From Hyphomicrobiales bacterium (lineage in GTDB: Bacteria > Pseudomonadota > Alphaproteobacteria > Rhizobiales > Kaistiaceae), in assembly GCA_017305635.1 (NCBI GenBank), contig JAFKKF010000015.1, positions 1 to 64,000 on the forward strand: a DNA stretch of 64,000 nucleotides, written 5' to 3'. The notes below the pieces were generated by a model. That model made no database searches, had not been told where the DNA came from, and saw only the letters and a list, made by a program, of their open reading frames with translations. Both the position numbers and the translations under genes were made by a program. Positions 45,782-54,291 of the stretch are shown here, piece by piece (positions within the stretch are counted from its first letter, which is position 1; every line of letters begins with the position of its first letter).

Positions 45782-47289
45782 GACGGGGCTCCGTTGGCGT
45801 TCATTTCATGCGCGCCTGACGCCCAGTAGGCGATGGTGCCTTCGCTGGCCTCCGCCGCCTTCAGCTCGGCAACGATGCTGCAGCGGAACATCACGTAGAT
45901 GCGGTCGCAGATGCCGAGGAGCTCGGGCAATTCCGAGGACGCGACCAGCACGCCCATCCCCTGACGCACGAGTGTCGCGAGCTGGGCGTAGATGTCCTCC
46001 TTGGCGCCGACGTCGATGCCGCGAGTCGGTTCGTCGAGGAGGAGGACGCGCGGGCTGGTCGCCAGCTCGCGGGCGATGACGACCTTCTGCTGGTTGCCGC
46101 CGGAAAGCTGGCGGACGACCTGCTGCGGGCTGCTTGCCTTGATGCGCAGGCCGGTCGAGCCGTGCTCGTAGGCATTCCGGTCGAACGCCTTGCCAAGGAT
46201 GGCGAGGGGGCCGCGGCCATTCATGATGGACAGCGCTGCGTTGCGCAGGATGGACCAGCCCATGACCAGGCCTTCGGCCTTGCGATCCTCCGGCACGTAG
46301 GCGAGGCCGAGGCGATGCGCCTCCCGCGGGCTGCGGATGCGGACGGGCGCGCCGGCGACGGCAATTTCCCCGATGCGGGCCGGCTTGACGCCCATGAGGG
46401 TGCGCATGAGCGCGCTCCGCCCGCTGCCGACGAGGCCGGCGAGGCCGACTATCTCGCCCTCGCGGACATGGATGCTGATGTTGCCGAGCGGGCCGCGGGT
46501 GACGCCCTTCGCTTCGAGGACGACCTTGCCGGGGGTGACCTCGGCCTTGTGCCAATAGGTATCGAGATTGCGGCCGACCATCATGGAGACGAGGCGATGC
46601 TCGTCGAGCTCGGCCATGGGCAGGGTGCCAACAAGATTGCCGTCGCGCAGAACCGTCGCGCGATCGGCGAGGGTCATGACCTCCTTCAGCCGGTGCGAGA
46701 CGAAGCCAATGGCGACGCCACGCTCCCGGAGCGTGCGAACCACCGCAAAGAGCGCGGCAACGTCGGCGTCGTCGAGGGAACTGGTCGCCTCGTCGAGAAG
46801 GAGAACCCGCGGCTCGTCGACGAGGCCCTTGGCGATTTCGACGAGCTGGCGGCGACCGGTGGAAAGCGATGAGACGGGAGCCGATGCCGAGAGGGAAATG
46901 CCAAGGAAATCGAGCACACGCTGCGCGTCGCGATGCACATCCTTCCACGCCACCAGACCGCCTTTGACGGCGAGCCGGCCCATCATGATGTTCTCGCCGA
47001 CGGTCAGGGCAGGGGCGAGCTGCGGCTCCTGCTGCACGGAGGCTATGCCGAGGCCGCGTGCCTGGCGCGGCTGGAGCGAACCATGCGCGTCGCCGCCGAC
47101 GAAGATGGTCCCGTCGTCGGGTGCCTGCGCGCCGGCAAGGATCGAGAGAAGGGTGGACTTGCCCGATCCGTTCTCGCCGATGAGGGCGTGAACTTCACCG
47201 GGCTGCAGTTCGATCCGCACGCCGTTGAGGGCGACGACCGCGTCGAAGGACTTGCATATGCCTTCGGCTCGGATGGCGGCGCCGGTCAT
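45778..47289 (-). CDS. Ribose-type ABC ATPase with two nucleotide-binding domains (RbsA family)
   Basis: 503 residues. Domain 1 (about 1-240) has Walker A GENGSGKSTLLSIL, signature SLSTGRRQLVEIAKGL and Walker B VLLLDEATSSLD. Domain 2 (about 255-500) has the degenerate Walker A GLVGSGRSALMRTL, signature LSGGNQQKVVIARELAT and Walker B VLLLDEPTRGIDVGAKEDIY. The degenerate second Walker A is normal for the family. Start overlaps the SDR stop. Confidence 0.92.
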   Translation of the reverse strand: MTGAAIRAEGICKSFDAVVALNGVRIELQPGEVHALIGENGSGKSTLLSILAGAQAPDDGTIFVGGDAHGSLQPRQARGLGIASVQQEPQLAPALTVGENIMMGRLAVKGGLVAWKDVHRDAQRVLDFLGISLSASAPVSSLSTGRRQLVEIAKGLVDEPRVLLLDEATSSLDDADVAALFAVVRTLRERGVAIGFVSHRLKEVMTLADRATVLRDGNLVGTLPMAELDEHRLVSMMVGRNLDTYWHKAEVTPGKVVLEAKGVTRGPLGNISIHVREGEIVGLAGLVGSGRSALMRTLMGVKPARIGEIAVAGAPVRIRSPREAHRLGLAYVPEDRKAEGLVMGWSILRNAALSIMNGRGPLAILGKAFDRNAYEHGSTGLRIKASSPQQVVRQLSGGNQQKVVIARELATSPRVLLLDEPTRGIDVGAKEDIYAQLATLVRQGMGVLVASSELPELLGICDRIYVMFRCSIVAELKAAEASEGTIAYWASGAHEMNANGAPS

Positions 47290-48050
47290 GAGCGCTGGAT
47301 TCCGCCGTCGATGCTGATCACCTGGCCAGTCATGAAGTCGGAGCCGGGGCCGGCGAGCAATACGGCGAGCGGGCCGATCTCGGCGGTTCTGCCGACGCGG
47401 GCGAGGGGGGTCGCCGCCTCGACCGACTTGAGGATCGCCGGGTCCGACAGGAGGTCGGCATTGATGTCGGTCGCGAAGGCGCCGGGTGCGATCGAGTTGA
47501 CGGTGACCTTAGGCGCCCATTCCCAGGCGAGCGTCTTCGTCAGCGAGACGATCGCCGCCTTGCTCGCACCATAGGCAACCCAGCCGGCACTGCCCCTCAG
47601 GCCGATGTCGGAAGTCACCGTGACCAGCTTGCCCGCGCCGCGCGCGAGCATCGGCCGACCAAAGGCGCGCAGGGTGCGGAAGGTCCCCATCAGGTTTGCC
47701 TCCATCACTCTCGCGAATTCGGCATCCGTCGTCTCGAGCGCCGGCTTCACGAGGCTGATGCCGGCATTGGCAAAGACCACGTCGATGCCGTCCCAAGCCG
47801 ACCAGATGTCCTGCGCGAAAGCGTCGACGGCCGGCGCGGCGGTGATGTCGAGAGCGAAGCCCTCTGCCTCGCCGCCGGCATCCCTGATCGTTGCGAGGGT
47901 TTCGCCCAGCGCAGCCCGATCGCGGCCGGTGGCAGCAATGCGCGCGCCGGCGGCGGCAAGAGCGATCGCCATAGCTCTGCCGAGTCCGCGACTTGCGCCG
48001 GTGACGACGATCCGTCGCCCGACGAGCAGCCGTGCCTCGCCCGATATCAT
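47286..48050 (-). CDS. Short-chain dehydrogenase/reductase
   Basis: 254 residues, first gene of the minus-strand ribose-type operon. Motifs are VVTGASRGLGRAMAIALAAA, NAG in VFANAGISLVKP, catalytic Ser in VTVTSDIGLRGSAGWVAYGA with Y-x-x-x-K (YGASKAAIVSL), and a C-terminal ISIDGGIQRS. Probably oxidises the sugar or polyol brought in by the transporter. It is divergent from the aldehyde dehydrogenase; the 120-base space between them carries a candidate promoter and operator. Confidence 0.88.
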   Translation of the reverse strand: MISGEARLLVGRRIVVTGASRGLGRAMAIALAAAGARIAATGRDRAALGETLATIRDAGGEAEGFALDITAAPAVDAFAQDIWSAWDGIDVVFANAGISLVKPALETTDAEFARVMEANLMGTFRTLRAFGRPMLARGAGKLVTVTSDIGLRGSAGWVAYGASKAAIVSLTKTLAWEWAPKVTVNSIAPGAFATDINADLLSDPAILKSVEAATPLARVGRTAEIGPLAVLLAGPGSDFMTGQVISIDGGIQRS

Positions 48051-48089
48051 GGCTGCCCCTCAATGACGGCAGTTTCTATTATCACCATA

Positions 48090-48105
48090 TGGAACTTGAC
48101 TTCCA
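48090..48105. promoter_or_regulatory. IclR-like operator TGGAA-N6-TTCCA
   Basis: TGGAA (48090-48094), six bases CTTGAC, TTCCA (48101-48105). The E. coli IclR box is TGGAA-N5-TTCCA, so the arms match exactly and spacing differs by one. It overlaps the -35 of the candidate plus-strand promoter, a position suited to repression. The IclR gene at 41864 is at the other end of the adjacent operon. Confidence 0.5.
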
Positions 48106-48126
48106 CCATTTGATACATGCTATGAA
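48096..48126 (+). promoter_or_regulatory. Candidate promoter of the aldehyde dehydrogenase gene
   Basis: TTGACT at 48096-48101 and TATGAA at 48121-48126 with a 19-base spacer, about 45 bases before ATG 48172. The surrounding 60 bases are AT-rich relative to their flanks. Spacing is on the long side. Confidence 0.4.
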
Positions 48127-48171
48127 TTGTCTCCCCGTAATGTCAAGCATGCTGCGGGGCGTCGGGCAGGA

Positions 48172-49620
48172 ATGGGGGAGCGAGGCGTGCCGGTGATCGA
48201 CTACCAGCGATTCTTCATCGGCGGCCGATGGGTGAAGCCGCAGCGCGACGATCCCCCGATCACGGTATTCAGCTCCGCGACCGAGGAGGCCCTCGAACGC
48301 ATTCCGGCGGGATCGGGGGCCGACATAGACAGTGCGGTTGCCGCTGCGCGGGCAGCGTTTCCGGCCTGGGCGGCCCTCGGGGTCAAGGAACGAGCCGGCT
48401 ACCTCCGCCGCATGGCGGAGGGCCTGCGCGCCCGCGCCGGTGCGATCGCGCCGCTGATCAGCGAGGAAGTCGGCATGCCGATCGAAGGTGCGCTCGGCTA
48501 CCAGACGCTTCGCGCAGCCGACTTCCTCACCTCCTTTGCTGACCTCGGCGAGACCGTAGCCTATGAGGAGGCGATGGGCGGCTCGCTGATCCTGCGCGAG
48601 CCGGTCGGGGTCGTCGGGGCGATAACGCCGTCCAACTTCCCGCTTCTCCTCTCGCTGGTGAAGCTCGGGCCGGCGCTGGTCGCGGGCTGCACCGTCGTGC
48701 TCAAGCCGCCGGAGACGGCGCCTGGATCCCTCTTCCACCTGGCGGAAGTAGCCGAGGAGGTCGGGCTGCCGCCGGGAGTGATCAATCTCGTGACCGGCTA
48801 TGGCCGCGACGTCGGCGAACCGATCGCGCGCCACCCGCTGGTCGACATGATCAGCTTCACCGGTTCGACCGCGGTCGGACGCCGCCTGCTCGAACTCGGC
48901 TCGCAGACGATCAAGCGGGCCCATCTCGAGCTCGGCGGCAAGTCGGCGGCCATTGTGCTCGACGATGCCGACCTGGAATCGTCCCTGCGCTCGGCGCTCG
49001 GCCAGGCCTTCATCAATGCCGGCCAGGTCTGCTTCGCGTGGTCGCGATTGCTCGTGCCGCGCGCCAAGGTCGCCGAAAGCGAAGAGATCCTCACGTCCAT
49101 TGCCGGCGAATTGCGGGTCGGCAACCCGCTCGATCCGAGCACCACGCTGGGGCCGATCGTGTCCGAGGCCGCGCGCGAGCGGGTGCGGGCACACATAGAC
49201 GGGGCAGTGCGCGAAGGCGCCCGCCTGGTCGCCGGCGGGGCGGACATGCCCGAGACGGTGAACCGCGGATATTTCGTGCGGCCGACGGTGCTGTCGGACG
49301 TGAAGAATTCCATGCGCATCGCACAGGAAGAGGTCTTCGGCCCCGTTGTCAGCGTCATAGCGCATGACGGCGACGACGACGCGGCGGCGATCGCGAACGA
49401 TTCGATCTTCGGCCTGCACGGCGCGGTGTTCTCCTCCGATCATGGGCGCGCCATGCGCCTGGCGCGGCGGGTGCGCACCGGGCAGGTCGACATAAACGGC
49501 TTCAAGCTCGGCAACCAGCTCCACGCGCCCTTCGGCGGGTTCAAGCAGTCCGGTCTCGGACGCGAGCTCGGCCTGCACGGAATCCATGAATACCTCGAAG
49601 TGAAATCGATTCAGCAGTGA
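48172..49620 (+). CDS. NAD(P)-dependent aldehyde dehydrogenase
   Basis: 482 residues. Family landmarks are YQRFFIGGRWVKP, PVGVVGAITPSNFPLLLSLV, KLGPALVAGCTVVLKPPETA, FTGSTAVGRRLLELG, the catalytic Glu in LELGGKSAAIVLDDADL and catalytic Cys in NAGQVCFAWSRLLVP, then EEVFGPVVSVIAH. It belongs to the broad ALDH class that oxidises aliphatic or aromatic aldehydes. ATG 48172 has AGGA four bases before it; GTG 48187 with GGGGAGCGAGG upstream is an equally good start. Confidence 0.9.
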   Translation: MGERGVPVIDYQRFFIGGRWVKPQRDDPPITVFSSATEEALERIPAGSGADIDSAVAAARAAFPAWAALGVKERAGYLRRMAEGLRARAGAIAPLISEEVGMPIEGALGYQTLRAADFLTSFADLGETVAYEEAMGGSLILREPVGVVGAITPSNFPLLLSLVKLGPALVAGCTVVLKPPETAPGSLFHLAEVAEEVGLPPGVINLVTGYGRDVGEPIARHPLVDMISFTGSTAVGRRLLELGSQTIKRAHLELGGKSAAIVLDDADLESSLRSALGQAFINAGQVCFAWSRLLVPRAKVAESEEILTSIAGELRVGNPLDPSTTLGPIVSEAARERVRAHIDGAVREGARLVAGGADMPETVNRGYFVRPTVLSDVKNSMRIAQEEVFGPVVSVIAHDGDDDAAAIANDSIFGLHGAVFSSDHGRAMRLARRVRTGQVDINGFKLGNQLHAPFGGFKQSGLGRELGLHGIHEYLEVKSIQQ

Positions 49621-49681
49621 TGATGGCGCTACGACGGGCTGCGAAGGGAACCATTCCGTATGGCGTCGGGGGGCAAGACTG

Positions 49682-51379
49682 ATGCTGGCGCAACGCGAAA
49701 AGATCCTCGTCGTCGGAATGGGACCGGTCGGGATGACCGCCGCGCTGGCGCTGGGGAGGCTCGGCCTGCCGGTGACGCTCCTCGAAAAGGGGGCCGACCT
49801 GTCGACCGAATCGCGGGCCTCGACCTTCCATCCTTCCAGCCTCGAGATTCTCGACGAGCTCGGAGTGGCCGAGGAGGTGATTGCGACCGGCCTCAAGGCG
49901 CCCGGCTTCCAATATCGGGGCCGCAACCGCGAGCTCATTGCTCATCTCGACATGGGACTCCTCGCCGAGGACACCCGTTTCCCGTTCCGGATCCAGAACG
50001 AGCAGGGCAACCTGACGCGGATCATCCGGCGGCACCTCGAGAAGCTGCCCAACGTGACGATGCGCTATGCCGCGCCGGTCGACCGGGTCGAGGTCAGCGA
50101 CAAGGCCGCCTATGTCTACCTGCCCGAGGACGGGCTCGATCCGAGCTACGTGGCGGACTGGGTTATCGCGGCCGATGGTGCCAGCTCGGCCGTGCGTCGT
50201 TCCCTCGGCATCGCCTTTGACGGGGTGACCTATCCGGAGCGGTTCCTGGTCGCCTCGACGACGCACGACTTCCTCGGGGATTTCGAAGACCTTTCCTACG
50301 TCAGCTACGTCTACGATCCGGACGACTGGGGCGTATTGCTGCGCACGCCCCGCCACTGGCGGGTACTCTTCCCGATATACGAGAACGAGAGCGACACAGC
50401 CGCGCTCGATCCGGCCCGGGTGGAAGAGCGCCTGCAGGGCGTAGTCCGCCTCGCCGAGCCGTATCCGGTGGTCCACAGCACGATCTACAAGGTGCATCAG
50501 CGCATTGCGGCGCGCTTTGCGCAGGGGCGCGTCCTGCTCGCGGGCGATGCCGCCCATATCAACAATCCGCTCGGCGGTCTCGGCATGAACAGCGGCATCC
50601 AGGACGCCCATGCCGCGGTCATGGCGATACGTTCGGCGCTCGAGGGCAACGACCCGCAACGGGTCGTCGAGGTCTACGCGCGGGTGCGCCGCGATGCGGC
50701 CGCCAAGGACGTTCAGATCCAGACGCAGCGCAACTACGACGAGATGCGGGATCGCGACGCCGCGCAGCGACGCGAGCGCAAGGAGCAGATGGCGGCGCTG
50801 GCCCGCGATCCGGTCAAGGCGCGCGCCTATCTTCGCCAGACGTCGATGCTGGCATCGTTCGATACCTCGCGGCGCCGTATGCGGCGCGGCCTGGAGCCGG
50901 TGCGCGCGCCGGTCGTTCCGCCGGCGGGGCGGCGGCTCTCCGATTCGATCGCGGAAGCCCCGCTGATCGATCCGGCGGTCGCCGTGCGGGTCGCCGGCAG
51001 CGGGTCGGGAGGCGAGGTCGTCGCGGCTGCCGAGCGGGATGATGTCGGGCTGCTGGTCATTCCGGTCGGCGGCGAAATCGATGCCGGCAGGTTCGCCGAT
51101 GCCCACAAGGCGCGGCGCGAGGTGATGCTGCTGGCGCTGGTGCCGGCCAACGGACTGGCTGCGGCGCGCGCCGCGGCCGGTGCCGGCGCCGACCTCGTGG
51201 GTGTGGAGGGCTTCCCCGGCGCGGATGCGTTGCGGGAGCTGCGTTGCGCCTCGGCGGACGTGCCGCTTGCGCTTCTCGACGCCGACACCGCCACGCTTCC
51301 CGATCCGACGGACCTGGCGCTTCTCGGCGTCAGCCTCGTCATCCCCGACACCGGCAAGCACAAGGACATGCGTCGATGA
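49682..51379 (+). CDS. FAD monooxygenase with a C-terminal PEPM/ICL-like segment
   Basis: 565 residues, about 170 longer than a typical class A flavin monooxygenase. Residues 1-400 are canonical: LVVGMGPVGMTAALALGRLG, RASTFHPSSLEILDELGVAE, the DG motif in VIAADGASSAVRRSLG and the GD motif in LLAGDAAHINNPLGGLGMNS. Residues about 415-565 are not thioredoxin-like. AGAGADLVGVEG, followed by LRELRCASADVPLALLDADT and LALLGVSLVIPD, parallels the late TIM-barrel strands of PEP mutase/isocitrate lyase proteins (compare EAGADVIFVEG and LGVAIAIYP in the gene at 52755). It lacks the metal-site first half, so the segment may be structural. Role: ring or side-chain hydroxylation of an unknown aromatic. Confidence 0.82.
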   Translation: MLAQREKILVVGMGPVGMTAALALGRLGLPVTLLEKGADLSTESRASTFHPSSLEILDELGVAEEVIATGLKAPGFQYRGRNRELIAHLDMGLLAEDTRFPFRIQNEQGNLTRIIRRHLEKLPNVTMRYAAPVDRVEVSDKAAYVYLPEDGLDPSYVADWVIAADGASSAVRRSLGIAFDGVTYPERFLVASTTHDFLGDFEDLSYVSYVYDPDDWGVLLRTPRHWRVLFPIYENESDTAALDPARVEERLQGVVRLAEPYPVVHSTIYKVHQRIAARFAQGRVLLAGDAAHINNPLGGLGMNSGIQDAHAAVMAIRSALEGNDPQRVVEVYARVRRDAAAKDVQIQTQRNYDEMRDRDAAQRRERKEQMAALARDPVKARAYLRQTSMLASFDTSRRRMRRGLEPVRAPVVPPAGRRLSDSIAEAPLIDPAVAVRVAGSGSGGEVVAAAERDDVGLLVIPVGGEIDAGRFADAHKARREVMLLALVPANGLAAARAAAGAGADLVGVEGFPGADALRELRCASADVPLALLDADTATLPDPTDLALLGVSLVIPDTGKHKDMRR

Positions 51380-52119
51380 CTTCGATCACGTCTCCCAGGG
51401 CCCAGTTCGGGCTCATCCTTCCCTCGACCAACACCGTGGTCGAGGCCGAGTTCAACTGGATGCGGGCGAATGGCGTCTCGTGGCATACCGGGCGCATTTA
51501 CATCCCCAATCCCGATCTCGACGACGACGATTCCTTCGTGTCCTTCCTCGAAAATCTCAGGACGGAGATCGGGCGCGCGGTACGCGACGTGGTTACGGCC
51601 AAGCCCGACTACCTGGTCATGGGCATGTCGGCGGAAACCTTCTGGGGCGGTACCGACGGCGCATCCGCCTTCGAGAGCTGGATGAAGGACCTCTCCGGCC
51701 TCGACGTGACGACCGGTGCGGCTGCCTGCAAGGCCGCGCTCGGCGCCTATGGCACGCGCCGCATCGGCGTCATCACGCCCTACCAGCCGGTGGGCGACGC
51801 GCAGGTGAAGACGTTCTTCGAGCAGCTCGGCTTCGAAGTGAACGCCATCGTCGGCCTGAAATGCGCGACCGCCACCTCGATCGCGGATACGCAGCCGGAG
51901 GAAATCCGGGCGGCCTTCCGCGAGGTGGATGGCCCCGGCGTCGACCTTCTCGTGCAGGCGGGAACCAACCTTCCGGTCGCAGCGCTCGCCGAGGACCTCG
52001 AGAAGGAGTTCGGGAAGCCGGTGATCCCGATAAATACCGCGACCGTCTGGCACGCCTATCGCACCAATGGCATAGACGATCGCCTGGAAGGTTTCGGCTC
52101 GCTCCTATCCCGCCACTGA
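51376..52119 (+). CDS. Asp/Glu-racemase-superfamily protein, maleate isomerase-like
   Basis: 247 residues. Family signs are FGLILPSTNTVVEAEFNWM, ITPYQPVGDAQVKTFFEQLG and the second-half TNLPVAALAEDLEKEFGKPV followed by INTATVWHAYRTNGI. Maleate isomerase (NicE/MaiA) and related racemases use two cysteines. Here the first site reads MGMSAETFWGG (Ser85 region) and the second QAGTNLP (Ala195-Gly196), so neither catalytic cysteine is present. It may be an isomerase with a different mechanism, a decarboxylase, or a binding protein. ATGA overlap with the monooxygenase. Confidence 0.8.
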   Translation: MTSITSPRAQFGLILPSTNTVVEAEFNWMRANGVSWHTGRIYIPNPDLDDDDSFVSFLENLRTEIGRAVRDVVTAKPDYLVMGMSAETFWGGTDGASAFESWMKDLSGLDVTTGAAACKAALGAYGTRRIGVITPYQPVGDAQVKTFFEQLGFEVNAIVGLKCATATSIADTQPEEIRAAFREVDGPGVDLLVQAGTNLPVAALAEDLEKEFGKPVIPINTATVWHAYRTNGIDDRLEGFGSLLSRH

Positions 52120-52129
52120 GGTGCGTCCG

Positions 52130-52747
52130 ATGAGCGACATCCAGCGCGACTACGACAAAGCCGGCTTCGGCGGGCACATCATGCCGGGGCAGTCGCGGGC
52201 GCTGCTCATCGTCGACCCGGCCCGCGCCTATGCCGATCCCGCCTGCCCGCTCTATGCGGGCGTCGAAAAGACGATCGAGGCGATGAAGATCTTGCTCGCG
52301 GCGGCGCGCCGCGGACCGAAGCCGGTCTTCTTCACCCGCGTCGTCCACGATCCCAAGGGCCTTTCGGGCGGCACCTTCTTCCGCAAGGTGCCATCGCTGC
52401 AGTGGCTTTCGCCGGAAAGCCCCTACTCGGCCTATATCGAGGGTCTGGCGCCCGGTCCGGGCGATATCGAGATCACGAAGCAATATCCCTCGGCCTTTGC
52501 CGGCACGTCGCTCGCCGCCTCGCTGCGTGCCCTCGGCGTCGACACGGTGGTGATCGCCGGCCTGACGACGAGCGGCTGCATTCGGGCGACTGCCACCGAC
52601 ACGATGCAGAGCGGCTTCATCCCGATCGTGGCGCGGGAAGCGGTCGGTGATCGGCAGCCGGGTCCGCACGAGGCGAATCTCTTCGACATCCAGGCCAAGA
52701 TCGGGGAGGTCATCTCCCTGCAGGACGCCATGGCGCTCTTCGGCTGA
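52130..52747 (+). CDS. Isochorismatase-family amidohydrolase, maleamate/N-carbamoylsarcosine type
   Basis: 205 residues. The triad is visible: Asp in LLIVDPARAYADPACPLY, Lys in IEITKQYPSAFAGTSLAASL and nucleophile C150 in IAGLTTSGCIRATATDTMQS, followed by PHEANLFDIQAKIGEVIS. The SGCIRAT and PHEANLFD segments are closest to NicF (maleamate amidohydrolase) and N-carbamoylsarcosine amidase. It would release ammonia from a linear amide such as maleamate. ATG 52130 with GAGG nine bases upstream; GTG 52121 is an alternative. Confidence 0.88.
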   Translation: MSDIQRDYDKAGFGGHIMPGQSRALLIVDPARAYADPACPLYAGVEKTIEAMKILLAAARRGPKPVFFTRVVHDPKGLSGGTFFRKVPSLQWLSPESPYSAYIEGLAPGPGDIEITKQYPSAFAGTSLAASLRALGVDTVVIAGLTTSGCIRATATDTMQSGFIPIVAREAVGDRQPGPHEANLFDIQAKIGEVISLQDAMALFG

Positions 52748-52754
52748 GACCGGC

Positions 52755-53639
52755 ATGCCCGCATCGCGCATCGAAGCCTCGGCCAAACGCGAAGCTCTCC
52801 GCCGGCGAATCCGCCAGGGTCGCCTGACGGTCATGCCGGGTGCCTTCAATGCCGCCGTCGCGCAGATGGTCGCGGGCCATGGATTCGGTGGCGTCTACGT
52901 TTCCGGGCACATGATCGCCGCGGCGCGCGGCCTTCCCGATATCGGTCTCACCACGTCGGTGGAAGTCGCGGAGGCGGCCGGCACGATCGCCCGCATGACC
53001 GATCTGCCGACGATCGTCGACGCCGATGCCGGATTCGGCTCGCCGCTGTCGGCGGAACGGACCGTGCAACTCCTCGAGGATGCCGGGCTCGCGGGCTGCC
53101 ACATCGAGGACCAGGCCGATCCGAAGCGGGTCGGCGGCGGGCCGGGACTCCTGCTGGTGGAACCAGAGGCGGCGGCGCGGCGCATCCGCGCGGCCGTGCG
53201 CGGCCGGCGGGACGAGCGCTTCCTCGTGATCGCGCGCACGGACGCGCTTCCCGTGGAGGGGATGGGAAAGGCGCTCGATCGGGCCCGGCTCTATCGCGAG
53301 GCCGGTGCCGACGTGATCTTCGTCGAGGGACTGAAATCTGCCGCGGACGTTGCCGCGGTGCATGAAACGGGAATCGCGCCGATGCTGGTCAACGTCAACG
53401 AGCTTGGCGGCAACCGGCTCACGATCGGGGAACTCGAGCGGCTCGGCGTTGCCATCGCGATCTATCCGATGGCGCTGATGCGGCTGGCGCTCGGCGCGGC
53501 GGAGCAGGGCCTGGCGGCGCTCCGCGCCTCGGGCTCCATGGTCGGGCTGACCGCCGGGATGTACGGACCGGAGAAGCTGGCGCGCCTTCTCGATGTGGCA
53601 TCCTACGAGGAGCTCGTCGACGAGGGCGACCGCCGCTAG
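52755..53639 (+). CDS. PEP mutase/isocitrate lyase-superfamily enzyme with altered active-site loop
   Basis: 294 residues. Core motifs are MPGAFNAAVAQMVAGHGFGG, VYVSGHMIAA, TIVDADAGFGSPL (metal-binding Asp residues), CHIEDQADPKR, VIARTDALPVEGM and EAGADVIFVEGLKS. In isocitrate and methylisocitrate lyases the mobile loop reads K-(K/R)-C-G-H with a catalytic Cys; here residues 124-128 are K-R-V-G-G. Members with other loops include dimethylmalate lyase, oxaloacetate hydrolase and PEP mutase. A C-C bond lyase on a substituted malate is a reasonable guess, given the hydratase gene nearby. Its stop overlaps the stop of the converging SDR pseudogene. Confidence 0.88.
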   Translation: MPASRIEASAKREALRRRIRQGRLTVMPGAFNAAVAQMVAGHGFGGVYVSGHMIAAARGLPDIGLTTSVEVAEAAGTIARMTDLPTIVDADAGFGSPLSAERTVQLLEDAGLAGCHIEDQADPKRVGGGPGLLLVEPEAAARRIRAAVRGRRDERFLVIARTDALPVEGMGKALDRARLYREAGADVIFVEGLKSAADVAAVHETGIAPMLVNVNELGGNRLTIGELERLGVAIAIYPMALMRLALGAAEQGLAALRASGSMVGLTAGMYGPEKLARLLDVASYEELVDEGDRR

Positions 53640-54285
53640 GGCATCAGTCGGCCGCCGTTGATGTAGAGCACCTGGCCGGTCATGTAGGCCGAGGCCGGAC
53701 CGGTGAGGAACAGCATGGGTCCCGCAACGTCGCCGGCGGAGGCCATGCGACCCATCGGGATCGACGCGAGGATGCGGGTCTTGAGGTCTTGGCGAGCGCG
53801 ACAATGCCTGCCTTGGAGATGCTGTAGGCGCCGAAGGTCGGCTCGGGATTGGCGGCGAGCCCCGACGACACGAAGACCATGGCGCCGCCGCCAGCCTTCA
53901 TGGCGGGAAGAGCGAGCTGCCCCGCGAGCACGGCGCTCCTCAGGTTCACCTGCATGACGCGCTCGTAGTCCGCGAAATCGATGTCCTCGACCCGGGCCTG
54001 GCGCGGGTTGATGCCGGCCACATGGGCGAGGACGTCGAGCCCACCGAACCGCGTGACGACCTGTTCGAAAGCCGCCTGCATCTCGCCTTCGCGGGAGGCG
54101 TCAGCCGCGACGGCCATGACCCCCTCCGGTACGGGGGCGGCCTGAAGGGAGGCAGGCAAGTCCATCACCGCGACCCGGCAATCCGCAGCGAGCAGTCCTT
54201 CGACATAGCTGCGACCGATGCCGCCGCAGCCTCCGACGACGATGACGCGCGAGCCCGAGGGCGGACCAAGGCGATCATGGACCAT
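53636..54285 (-). pseudogene. SDR pseudogene with internal deletion
   Basis: From ATG 54285 the frame reads a good SDR: RVIVVGGCGGIGRSYVEGLL, HVAGINPRQA, VFVSSGLAANPEPTFGAYSI with Y-x-x-x-K (YSISKAGIVALAKT). At 53777-53790 it shifts frame at the direct repeat GGTCTT-GA-GGTCTT. The C-terminus reappears in another frame as KTRILASIPMGRMASAGDVA, then MLFLTGPASAYMTGQVLYIN and GGRLMP, with stop at 53636-53638. About 45-60 residues (the usual RVNAxxPG segment) are missing at the junction. The catalytic residues survive but the product is truncated and scrambled after AKT. Confidence 0.85.
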
Positions 54286-54291
54286 GGACGA

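Noticed and set aside
48082-49938. 618-codon minus-strand ORF
   Set aside because: Antisense to the aldehyde dehydrogenase; no domain, and it would run across the divergent promoter.
49541-51361. 606-codon minus-strand ORF opposite the FAD monooxygenase
   Set aside because: His/Arg/Gly-rich antisense sequence without motifs.
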